A DNA stretch of 9,585 bases from contig JAHEHB010000197.1 of assembly GCA_024644775.1 (NCBI GenBank), forward strand, positions 1-9,585, read 5' to 3'. Every line of letters begins with the position of its first letter. Within the stretch, counting starts at the first letter, position 1. Origin of the DNA: Deltaproteobacteria bacterium. Its GTDB lineage: Bacteria > Desulfobacterota > Desulfobacteria > Desulfobacterales > SURF-15. The position numbers and the translations under genes are program-made. Positions 1-6,504 of this stretch are shown here, in pieces. The notes under the pieces are model-generated. The model did not search any database. It was not told the DNA's origin and saw only the letters and a program-made list of their open reading frames with translations.

Positions 1-2
1 GA

Positions 3-128
3 AATACTTGGAGTCCTTTTACCACCCTTCCCGGCTGTTTCAGCTATGCCGGTTTCGAACTCCGAGAAGTATTACCTGCAAAATTCAGGCCACTACATCC
101 ATACGCAATTATTATATATTCAATATAG
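3..128 (+). CDS. Possible 3' end of an upstream gene (partial, unidentified)
   Basis: The frame starting at base 3 stays open from the left edge to a TAG at 126-128, giving about 41 residues. They include a stretch reading GFELREVLPAKFRPLHPYAI, which has a protein-like mix of charged and hydrophobic residues. The other two forward frames are also open for 45 codons or more, so openness alone means little. The end of this frame faintly recalls the last strand of class I methyltransferases, but that is only an impression. From 129 to 224 the DNA is AT-rich and I see no gene or clear promoter. It could equally be non-coding. Confidence 0.25.
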   Translation, partial: NTWSPFTTLPGCFSYAGFELREVLPAKFRPLHPYAIIIYSI

Positions 129-224
129 AAGAAAGCATGTGATACGTTGTTTTTTTAAGTTTTCTATGTTCTATTCTCTACGTGATTCAAGACCATAGAA
201 GATTCGTACCAATCGTGTAACACT

Positions 225-1151
225 ATGTCGGCTAAATCAAAAGTTGTTGTCATTTGTGGTCCAACCGGAATCGGAAAAACGGCAGTTTCAGTCGAAATCG
301 CCAGCCGACTCAGGGGCGAAATTATCAGCGCCGATTCCATGCAAATTTATCGTTACATGGATATCGGCACTGCAAAGCCGTCACAAGATGAGCGTCGTCG
401 CATTCCCCACCACCTCATCGATATCATCGATCCAGATCAGCCCTTCGATGCAGCATCATATGCGAAGATGGCAAGAAAGCTCATATTGCGTCGCTTCGTG
501 CCTGGAATGATCCCTTTTGTTGTGGGCGGTACCGGTCTTTACATTAGAGTACTTGCCCACGGTCTTTTTAAGGGCAAGACATCCGATCCTGTAATTCGGA
601 AAGAGTTGAAAAATCTTGCGAAACGCCATGGAACGCAACATTTATACGACCAGCTTCGTGGCGCAGATTCGATATCAGCACAGAAAATTCATCCCAATGA
701 CACGTATCGCATTATCCGGGCATTGGAGGTACACCGCATCACCGGGAAAAGCATATCTGAATATCATCAACAACATGGATTCTCCGAACACCGATTCGAT
801 ACCTTAAAAATCGGTTTGAATATGGAGCGGAACCTTCTGTATGATCGAATTAACCGAAGAGTCGATGAAATGATTTCCGCGGGTCTCGCTGAAGAAGTTC
901 AAAAACTTTTAAATAAAGGTTATTCTGAAAACCTCAAATCCATGCGATCCATCGGTTATCGACACATGATGGATTATATCAAAGGGAGGCTTTCCCACGA
1001 GGAAGCAGTCCGAATTTTGAAACGGGATACACGAAGATATGCCAAGCGACAATTCACTTGGTTTCGGGCAGATCCGGAAATTGTATGGTTCAGACCCGAT
1101 CAACTGGAGGATATTTCACAACATATTGAAAATTTCTTGAGAAATACTTGA
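225..1151 (+). CDS. miaA: tRNA dimethylallyltransferase MiaA
   Basis: MiaA transfers a dimethylallyl group from dimethylallyl diphosphate to N6 of adenosine 37 in tRNAs that read codons starting with U (i6A37). It acts in the cytoplasm and helps decoding. The 308-aa length is usual for the family. Family signatures seen are the P-loop GPTGIGKT (residues 12-19), SADSMQIY with D37, S38 and Q40, IGTAKP (47-52), PHHLID (61-66), VVGGTGLYI around 99-107 with T103 in the catalytic Thr position, and the C-terminal RRYAKRQFTWFR segment. The ATG at 225 is the only reasonable start: a stop lies in frame at 183-185 and no other start codon lies between. No good Shine-Dalgarno site precedes it. The MFS gene follows 10 nt after the stop, so the two are probably co-transcribed. 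The gene looks intact. Confidence 0.97.
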   Translation: MSAKSKVVVICGPTGIGKTAVSVEIASRLRGEIISADSMQIYRYMDIGTAKPSQDERRRIPHHLIDIIDPDQPFDAASYAKMARKLILRRFVPGMIPFVVGGTGLYIRVLAHGLFKGKTSDPVIRKELKNLAKRHGTQHLYDQLRGADSISAQKIHPNDTYRIIRALEVHRITGKSISEYHQQHGFSEHRFDTLKIGLNMERNLLYDRINRRVDEMISAGLAEEVQKLLNKGYSENLKSMRSIGYRHMMDYIKGRLSHEEAVRILKRDTRRYAKRQFTWFRADPEIVWFRPDQLEDISQHIENFLRNT

Positions 1152-1161
1152 TGGAGAAAGG

Positions 1162-2391
1162 GTGCCGAAAAAATTTTCTTTACATTGGGCCTGGATCATA
1201 CTGGGAACCTGTTTTATCAATCTGTTCATCAATTATTCGGCACGCCTCGGATACGCGGTGATACTGCCGGAGATGATACGGAGCTTAGATTTCACAAGGG
1301 CCGAAGCCGGCTCCATCTTCAATGCGTATTTGTTCATCTACATTACCATTACCCCTTTTACGGGCTATCTCACCGATCGATTTGGGGCCAGGCGTGTGAT
1401 TACGTGTTGCGCACTGATTCTTGGCCTTGGCGTATTGCTTATGGGAACCGCAAACAAGCTATGGACGGCCTGTCTCTTTTATGCCCTTGTGGGGTTGGGG
1501 GCTACCGGCATGTGGACTCCGGTTATTACGGTTGTACAGCGCTGGTTTGCAGCTCACCGAAGGGGATTGGCATTGGGGATCCTTTCTACTGGTTACGGTT
1601 TGGGCTTTGCCACAATGGGGGCAGTGTTTCCCTGGATTGTCCGGAATTATAACTGGCGGTTTGCCTGGTATTTTTTAGGCGGATCCGCGCTTGTAATGGT
1701 AATCGTCAACGGCTCCTTTCTCCGCAGCAGTCCTGAATCTTCCGGATATGCACCGTGGGGCCAGCAAAAAATCGCAGCGAATGTTGAGACTGAAACATCA
1801 ATCTCCCATAAAGCCGTGTCGATTTTTTCATACTTTAAAACCCGTACGTTTTGGCTGATCGGTGTTTCTTACTTTTTTGTATCTTATGCCTTATACGGGA
1901 TTACAACATTTATGGTGGATTATGCCAAATATCAGCTACAAATGCCTCTCGAAAAAGCAAGCCTTCTTGCCACCATCCACGGTTTTTGCCAAACAGTGGG
2001 TGTGCTCATCGTACTTCCATTGTCGGATTACCTGGGTCGGAAAAAAACCATCACAATCTCCAACACGATGATAACCGTGGCGCTTATCGGTCTACTTCTT
2101 AAGGGAAACTCCTGGGGGATTCTTTTTTTTCTAGTTGGGCTGATGGCAATCTTTTACGGCGCAACCTTTCCAATTTACGGGGCATGTGCCGGCGATTACT
2201 TTCCCAGGAAAGTTATGGGAACCATTATTGGAGCCTGGACGCCCTTTTACGGGCTTGGGGCCATCGCCACCCATTGGATCACAGGATTTCTGAGGGATAC
2301 GACCGGTGCTTATCAGCAAGCTTTTTTTATCAATAGTTTAATGGCTGCCCTATCTATCGTTTTCATCAGCGTTGTCCGAAAATCAAGATGA
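1162..2391 (+). CDS. MFS transporter, probably for an organic anion
   Basis: This is a 409-aa inner-membrane carrier of the major facilitator superfamily with about 12 hydrophobic helices in two halves joined by a polar loop (about residues 190-220). The helix 2-3 loop carries motif A (GYLTDRFGARR, residues 68-78), and the second half has the equivalent DYLGRKKT. An arginine and a polar face in helix 1 (NYSARLGYAVILPEM) and the WFAAHRRGLALGI segment resemble oxalate/formate antiporter-like and monocarboxylate porters. An organic acid is therefore the likeliest substrate, but it cannot be fixed from sequence. The GTG start at 1162 is preceded at once by a GGAGAAAGG Shine-Dalgarno stretch (1153-1161), which is close, though no better start exists. 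It sits 10 nt after miaA and converges with the amidohydrolase gene. A drug or sugar exporter is a less likely alternative. Confidence 0.9.
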   Translation: MPKKFSLHWAWIILGTCFINLFINYSARLGYAVILPEMIRSLDFTRAEAGSIFNAYLFIYITITPFTGYLTDRFGARRVITCCALILGLGVLLMGTANKLWTACLFYALVGLGATGMWTPVITVVQRWFAAHRRGLALGILSTGYGLGFATMGAVFPWIVRNYNWRFAWYFLGGSALVMVIVNGSFLRSSPESSGYAPWGQQKIAANVETETSISHKAVSIFSYFKTRTFWLIGVSYFFVSYALYGITTFMVDYAKYQLQMPLEKASLLATIHGFCQTVGVLIVLPLSDYLGRKKTITISNTMITVALIGLLLKGNSWGILFFLVGLMAIFYGATFPIYGACAGDYFPRKVMGTIIGAWTPFYGLGAIATHWITGFLRDTTGAYQQAFFINSLMAALSIVFISVVRKSR

Positions 2392-2425
2392 CAATCGGAG
2401 GAACCGTTTACCTTAGTGTTATCGG

Positions 2426-2449
2426 AAAAAATTCAAAAAATTTTTGAAT
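2426..2449 (-). terminator. AT-rich palindrome with T run, possible terminator of the minus-strand operon
   Basis: Bases 2431-2449 form a palindrome with 9-bp arms (ATTCAAAAA / TTTTTGAAT) around one central base. Read on the minus strand it is followed by five more T residues (2430-2426), the layout of an intrinsic terminator downstream of the amidohydrolase gene. The stem has only one G-C pair, so it would be weak. The 122-bp gap between the two convergent genes holds no better stem-loop. Confidence 0.3.
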
Positions 2450-2513
2450 CAAAATAAGCCATTTTCCCAAAATTGTATGCGTCATCCGTTACCCCGAGAC
2501 CGCGCAACCCGTC

Positions 2514-3422
2514 TTAATTGCTTTTCGATTGTTGAATAAGCGTCTTTGCGTTCTCCGACATAATCATATGGATTTGAGATTCGGAAAATTCAAGTTCGGG
2601 ATGACAAGCCAGATTATATCGACTGTCCAGAGTCCCGACGGCTTTATTATACGGGTAATCGCTGCCGACAAGAACTTGATCGGTTTTTATTACGCCGTCA
2701 CGAACGGCGCGATACACATCTAAAACCGAAGCAGGATTAATCATACTGAGTATACCGGAAACATTTTCGTTTTGTTGCATTACATAAATGGCGTCTAGAT
2801 GGTAGTCATTTACAATCGCTCCAGGACAGGCGCCGGTGTGCACCATTACAAATCTGAGCGTGGTGTATTGCCTTGCTAATGCTCCGATAAGGCTTGGATG
2901 CGCCTTTTTGTTTTCTACATTCATTCCTGTATGAGATGTAATGATCTTGTTCGGATAGTTCTGTGCAATAAACTCAAGTTCCGGTCCCAAACAGATGTTG
3001 TTTAAACGAAAATTCTCATGTTTCGTATAAACCGCATCTTCAATATTTATCTTTACGCCGCAAAAACCGTACTCGTCGAAAAATTGTTTCAATCGATGGT
3101 GTCGTTTCTCTGAGCTCTCATCCTTAAAATAGGTCAACCATCCAAAGGGATGCAGGTTCTCATATTTCGTTGAAATCTCATAGATGTGCTTGTTTTCCTT
3201 CTCATATAACTCTTTGTCGAATAACGATCCGTGGGGATTAAACCATATCCATGCGGACTCGATTCCCAGCGGCGCCATCTCCTCTGTAATGTATTGATCC
3301 ACAGTACCCACAAATCCATTCCTATATTGGCCCGGATTATGTTTTTTAATCATTTCGATTGATTTCGGCGACGAAAGATGCACATCCGAATCATTTCCAT
3401 AGGGTAATCTCAAAATTCCCAT
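2514..3422 (-). CDS. Amidohydrolase-2 family TIM-barrel hydrolase or decarboxylase
   Basis: The 302-aa protein has the layout of the amidohydrolase-related (Amidohydro_2, ACMSD-like) family of metal-dependent hydrolases and decarboxylases, and lacks a signal peptide. Landmarks in order are an N-terminal DVH (D13, H15) where many members have HxH, a PLGIESAWIW strand near 51-60, GVKI with K124, ITSHTG with H164, FVMVHTG with H195, and LVGSDYP with D255, the likely metal-binding Asp of the last strands. The start is fixed: TAA lies directly before the ATG in the same frame, and GGGGAG lies upstream at normal spacing. It is the last gene of the minus-strand group behind the DUF169 remnant (gap 45 nt). 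Substrate is unknown; a carboxylic acid or lactone is plausible from the family. It looks AT-richer than the Mo enzyme gene, by eye only. Confidence 0.87.
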   Translation of the reverse strand: MGILRLPYGNDSDVHLSSPKSIEMIKKHNPGQYRNGFVGTVDQYITEEMAPLGIESAWIWFNPHGSLFDKELYEKENKHIYEISTKYENLHPFGWLTYFKDESSEKRHHRLKQFFDEYGFCGVKINIEDAVYTKHENFRLNNICLGPELEFIAQNYPNKIITSHTGMNVENKKAHPSLIGALARQYTTLRFVMVHTGACPGAIVNDYHLDAIYVMQQNENVSGILSMINPASVLDVYRAVRDGVIKTDQVLVGSDYPYNKAVGTLDSRYNLACHPELEFSESQIHMIMSENAKTLIQQSKSN

Positions 3423-3467
3423 TTACTATTTTTCTCCCCACGTTTTTTTGCTACGTTCGATTTTTTT

Positions 3468-3777
3468 TCAAACCCCCGCCCAGGTCTTCATCTTTAAAAA
3501 GGATTCAGGATACCGATTCACCATATCCATAAACATGTTAAACGGTACGGTAAACGATAGCTCATCGGTTTTAAAAAACTTTCGCGCCGAAGGATCCCAA
3601 CCCCCGATCACCGCCTTGCTTTTGCCTCATTTCTTTTTCGCGCGTTGGAAGATCCGAAACCGCAGGAGAAAACCCGTCTGCAGGTTTTTGATCCGTATAA
3701 AATATACCCATTGGTTCTTCATCAAGTCCCAAAATTTCAAGAAATGGGGGCAGTGATTCCAACAGTTGCTGTTTCAT
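3468..3777 (-). pseudogene. DUF169 gene remnant with internal deletion and frameshift
   Basis: The minus strand opens at ATG 3777 with about 49 residues typical of a DUF169 N terminus (LEILGLDEEPMGIFYTD, then LPTREKE). It then shifts frame. In the next frame, from 3623 to the TGA at 3470-3468, lie 51 codons typical of the DUF169 C terminus: KAVIGGWDPSARKFFKTDEL, then SFTVPFNMF and RYPESFLKMKTW. The whole middle of the family, well over 100 residues from memory including its conserved cysteine/glycine-rich part, is missing. The break lies at about 3615-3632. The unshifted frame gives only a 68-aa product ending at 3571. Its start overlaps the stop of the Mo enzyme gene as ATGA, so the intact ancestor was translationally coupled to that enzyme. 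DUF169 proteins have no firm function. A sequencing or assembly deletion is the alternative to real decay. Confidence 0.85.
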
Positions 3778-5837
3778 TTTGCCCTCCCAGTTGACGTCAA
3801 ATCTTGATTAAAAGACTCCGTTAATGTGCAGGGGATTGCTTTGTATGCCGGGGTTCCGGAGACCGCATCCCGAAACCTATCGTCAACCAAAAGATTGGCA
3901 TTCTCATCTCCGGGCCATCCATGTGGGATGGATACGGTTTTCGGATTCATCCCATCAACGATCTTTACTTTCATTTTAAGGGTTCCCACTTGGGTCTCAA
4001 TCAGCACCACGTCTCCCGTTGATACGTTTATCTCGGAAGCGATTGCCGGCGGAATCTCTGCTTCCGGATAGGGGCATTGGCTAAGAAGTTCCGGTATGTT
4101 TCGATGCTGGGAATGATTAAATGGATCCACCCTGGATCCGGTAATCAAGCGGTAAGGAAACCGAGAATTAACGTCACACGTGTCTTCAGCCACGGGAAGA
4201 GGTGGATACCCCTGTCGGCCGAACCAGTGTGAGTAAAGTTCGATTTTACCCGTTGGTGTATGAAAACCCTCCATCAGGAGTGCTCCGATTTTCCGGGGCC
4301 CCAGTCTGACGCCCCTTCTCATTGCAGCCGGGTCAAGCTCCGGCCTTCCGGAATCTGTAAACACACGATTCATGATGTGGTCTTCATTGTCGAAGCCGGA
4401 CAAGCCCTGAAAGCCCATATGCACAGATAAATCCGCCATAAATCGCCATTCCGGTCTGGCATCACCGATCGGGCTTATTAACGGTTCTGTCGCCTGCAGC
4501 CATGGCACCGGTTTTAAAGGTTCGGTGTGAAGCTCCCCCTTTTCATAGAAAGTAACTCCGGGCAACACAAAATCTGCTTCGCGTGCGGTTTCTGTCATGA
4601 AAAGATCATTGACCACCAGTAGATCAAGTTTCCGAAGTGCCTTCAGGGTCCTTGTGGTGTGCGGCAACGCAGAAACAGGATTGCCGGAAACGCAGATAAT
4701 ACCCTTTATGGGATAAGGCCTCTCTTCGAGAATGGCATCTATAAGTGCCTGTGAACCGTCTGCTGCCAGCGGATACTGTTCTTCCCATATGGACGGAGCA
4801 TCTGCGGTGTCTATGATACCCAAAGCGCTATTCCACTGTGGTGTGTCGGTAAAAATCAGTCCCCCTGATACGTCCACATTGCCGGTTATCGCGGTTAAGA
4901 TGGCCAAGGCCCGGTTGATTTGTGTGCCATTGGCCTGATGAATAACCCCCTCTCTTCGGTCAATGGATGCCGGTTTGATCGTCCCTATTTTTTTAGAAAG
5001 AGCGGTTATGGTATCTATTGAAATACCGGTCCGGTGAGCAGCCTCGGTAAGATCCACTTTTTGTACCACCTCACATAACTGTTCAAAACCTGTGGTATGC
5101 TCCCGTACGAAGGTTTCATCTACCCAGCCCTTTTCAATCAGTATTTTTATCAAAGCCAGTATCAGATACGTATCTGTGCCCGGTGTAATGGCCAAATGAA
5201 GTGTCGCCTCCTTTGAAAACCGATGCCGTCTCGGATCAATAACGGCAAGTTCGGCTCCCTCCTTTATAGCAGCCCGAATGTCTCGGGGAAGCTGAAAATA
5301 ACGATGCATTTTTGTATCCGCCGGGTTGGTGCCCCACAGTAGGATCAATTTTGCGTTTTTAAAATCGCAGCGAGGGAAAAGCGGGGTGCCAAAGGTAGCC
5401 TGGTAGCCGATGACCTTTGGCCCTACACATAGCGTCCAGACTCCGGTGACATTGGGTGTTCCATAAAGCCGTGCAAAGGCAGAGATAAAGGCCCGGTCGA
5501 TAAACCGCGTGGACCGTCCCCGATAGATGGCCAATGCGTTCGGGCCGTATCTGTCTTTTATCGCTTGCAGTCGTGCCGCGATCTCACCGAGCGCTACATC
5601 CCATCCGATGGATTCAAATCCTGAACCATCCTTTTTTCTTCTCATCGGATGCAGAATGCGGTCCGGCGCGTCGACAATCTTCGGAGAATATCTTCCCTTG
5701 ATACAGATACCGCCGTTGTTTTGAGGCGTTTGCGGATCCCCTTTTACTTTTGCTACACGCCCCTCCTCAATAGTGGCAACAAGACCGCAATTGCAACCGC
5801 AAATCTGACAGACCGTGGGTTTTTCGTTTATCATCAT
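3774..5837 (-). CDS. Cytoplasmic molybdopterin (Mo/W-bisPGD) oxidoreductase with one 4Fe-4S cluster
   Basis: This is a member of the DMSO-reductase family (687 aa from this start). Residues 10-45 hold the cluster motif C10-x2-C13-x3-C17-x27-C45 followed by K47-G48. The WDVALGEIA segment and RLYGTPNVTG lead to C137 in LCVGPKVIG, the expected metal-ligand position. GTNPADT (from 169), CVSGNPVSALP and READFVLPGVTFYEKGE follow, and a molybdopterin dinucleotide-binding C-terminal domain runs from about 560 to the end. There is no Tat signal, so it acts in the cytoplasm. No ferredoxin-type, membrane or NADH subunit lies beside it. It most resembles the thiosulfate/polysulfide reductase and acetylene hydratase branch, so a redox role or a non-redox hydration are both possible. 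An ATG at 5888 would add 17 residues. I prefer 5837 because AGGTGA precedes it at ideal spacing, and the predicted transcript starts near 5886. Confidence 0.92.
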   Translation of the reverse strand: MMINEKPTVCQICGCNCGLVATIEEGRVAKVKGDPQTPQNNGGICIKGRYSPKIVDAPDRILHPMRRKKDGSGFESIGWDVALGEIAARLQAIKDRYGPNALAIYRGRSTRFIDRAFISAFARLYGTPNVTGVWTLCVGPKVIGYQATFGTPLFPRCDFKNAKLILLWGTNPADTKMHRYFQLPRDIRAAIKEGAELAVIDPRRHRFSKEATLHLAITPGTDTYLILALIKILIEKGWVDETFVREHTTGFEQLCEVVQKVDLTEAAHRTGISIDTITALSKKIGTIKPASIDRREGVIHQANGTQINRALAILTAITGNVDVSGGLIFTDTPQWNSALGIIDTADAPSIWEEQYPLAADGSQALIDAILEERPYPIKGIICVSGNPVSALPHTTRTLKALRKLDLLVVNDLFMTETAREADFVLPGVTFYEKGELHTEPLKPVPWLQATEPLISPIGDARPEWRFMADLSVHMGFQGLSGFDNEDHIMNRVFTDSGRPELDPAAMRRGVRLGPRKIGALLMEGFHTPTGKIELYSHWFGRQGYPPLPVAEDTCDVNSRFPYRLITGSRVDPFNHSQHRNIPELLSQCPYPEAEIPPAIASEINVSTGDVVLIETQVGTLKMKVKIVDGMNPKTVSIPHGWPGDENANLLVDDRFRDAVSGTPAYKAIPCTLTESFNQDLTSTGRAK

Positions 5838-5841
5838 AGGG

Positions 5842-5847
5842 TCACCT
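5842..5847 (-). promoter_or_regulatory. Ribosome binding site that sets the Mo enzyme start
   Basis: AGGTGA on the minus strand matches the 3' half of the anti-Shine-Dalgarno complement. It puts the ATG at 5837 seven bases after the AGG core, while the next ATG (5834) is ten bases away. No comparable site lies in front of the longer ATG at 5888: an AAGAAGG there is 17 nt away. Confidence 0.65.
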
Positions 5848-5892
5848 AAAAATTGAGCGTCGAGCTTCCAGCCTTTAACGATCATCATAGAA

Positions 5893-5922
5893 ATTATATT
5901 TGTAGCCTTCTTTTATTGTCAG
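5893..5922 (-). promoter_or_regulatory. Sigma-70-type promoter of the minus-strand operon
   Basis: On the minus strand CTGACA (5922-5917, one mismatch to TTGACA) is followed after 18 nt by a perfect TATAAT (5898-5893). Transcription would begin near 5886, giving a leader of about 49 nt to the ATG at 5837. This placement argues against the longer reading frame starting at 5888. It would drive the Mo enzyme, the DUF169 remnant and the amidohydrolase. Confidence 0.6.
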
Positions 5923-5947
5923 GTCAAATCATTGTTCAACGCCGCCG

Positions 5948-5967
5948 CTGGCCACCGAAGTGGCCAG
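5948..5967. repeat. CGAA/UUCG hairpin
   Basis: A perfect 8-bp stem (CTGGCCAC / GTGGCCAG) closes a CGAA loop. Read on the minus strand this is a C(UUCG)G tetraloop, a very stable RNA hairpin. On the plus strand it is followed by only three T residues, so it is a poor terminator. It lies just upstream of the Mo operon promoter. Confidence 0.6.
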
Positions 5968-5989
5968 TTTGATTGAAAAAGAAACTAAT

Positions 5990-6197
5990 GAACGTCGAAC
6001 GTCCAACGTCGAATATTGTATTCTGTCAATTTTAAAAAAATACTGAGCAAGCCTACTCCGCCGAAGTGGCTACGAAGGCCGGGAGCGAATCTATCCTTCG
6101 AAACTTGTCCGCCTTGGAGGATTCTGCGGTTTGCTTGTTTCAAAATTGAATAAAGCGCAGCGCCATCAATGTTGGACGTTCGATGTTCGACGTTCAG
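5990..6197. repeat. Long imperfect inverted repeat (GTCGAAC family)
   Basis: The left arm begins GAACGTCGAACGTCCAACGT (5990-6009), then ATATTG, TCAATTTTAAAA, GAGCAAGCC, CTCCGCC and CGAAGG (6073-6078). The right arm, read as reverse complement from about 6196, gives GAACGTCGAACATCGAACGT, then CCAACATTG, TCAATTTTGAAA, CAAGCAAACC, CTCCAAGGCGG and CGAAGG (complement of 6095-6100). The same blocks thus recur in order in both arms with indels, around a centre near 6087. The arms are two diverged copies of one intergenic element in opposite orientation. There is no transposase gene, so a MITE-like or REP-like origin is possible but unproven. Confidence 0.65.
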
Positions 6198-6276
6198 TCT
6201 TTTCACTGTTCCGGCCACACGAAGTCTCATATGAGCGTTCTGTGTATAGAAGTTACTCTTTCCGACACCCGCCTGC

Positions 6277-6290
6277 GTGGCCGAAGCCAC
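6277..6290. repeat. Second CGAA-loop hairpin
   Basis: GTGGC / GCCAC form a 5-bp stem around CGAA, the same loop and nearly the same stem bases as the hairpin at 5948-5967. The flank (GCCTGC before; TACGTCGCGGCGAAGGC after) resembles the CCGAAGTGGCTACGAAGGC segment at 6061-6079. This suggests a shared repeat family scattered through the intergenic region. Confidence 0.5.
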
Positions 6291-6400
6291 TACGTCGCGG
6301 CGAAGGCCCGAAACCTGACACCTGGAAACTCATCGAAACTGACGTCTTCGTCTAAAGGCAAGGGTTTTTCTCCCCTTCCACGGGTGGAACAATAAAAAGG

Positions 6401-6429
6401 TTGACAATGAGCTATGGTCAAAATATTTC
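6401..6429 (+). promoter_or_regulatory. Possible promoter of the tct operon
   Basis: A perfect TTGACA (6401-6406) is followed after 17 nt by TATTTC (6424-6429), which matches only the first three bases of TATAAT. A leader of about 70 nt to the tctB start would result. The weak -10 suggests either activator dependence or that the site is fortuitous. Confidence 0.3.
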
Positions 6430-6504
6430 TAAAACCTGCGTTAAACCCAATAGGACGGTCGAATCTCAAAAAATCGTTTGGCAAAAACTTAGAGGAAGAA
6501 TCGT

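Larger units (their letters stand above)
5889..6504. other. Repeat-rich intergenic region between divergent operons
   Basis: These 616 bases separate the divergent Mo enzyme operon and the tct operon. Several short frames are open here, but their products (for example LNVEHRTSNI and WTFDVRRSV) are just translations of GTCGAAC-type repeats and have no ribosome binding sites, so I call no gene. Contents in order: the minus-strand promoter, a CGAA-loop hairpin (5948-5967), a long imperfect inverted repeat (5990-6197), a second CGAA-loop hairpin (6277-6290), a small TTCCAC/GTGGAA palindrome near 6377-6390, a possible plus-strand promoter at 6401, and the tctB leader. Confidence 0.75.

Noticed and set aside
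49..66. T-loop-like stretch GGTTTCGAACTCC suggesting a tRNA
   Set aside because: It has an extra base in the loop, no matching acceptor stem, no CCA and no anticodon arm at the right distance on either strand.
1..1150. Identical 10-mer GAAATACTTG at 1-10 and 1141-1150
   Set aside because: A single 10-base match in AT-rich DNA with unlike flanks is readily explained by chance.
2431..2449. Terminator for the MFS gene on the plus strand
   Set aside because: On the plus strand the palindrome is followed by CAAAATAAG, not a T run; only the minus-strand reading fits a weak terminator.
3448..3756. 102-aa plus-strand open frame
   Set aside because: It lies antisense over the DUF169 remnant, whose two strands of evidence (N- and C-terminal family sequence) explain the DNA far better.
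5426..5430. Selenocysteine at the Mo enzyme active site
   Set aside because: The metal-ligand position (residue 137) is encoded by a normal Cys codon, and the frame has no internal TGA.
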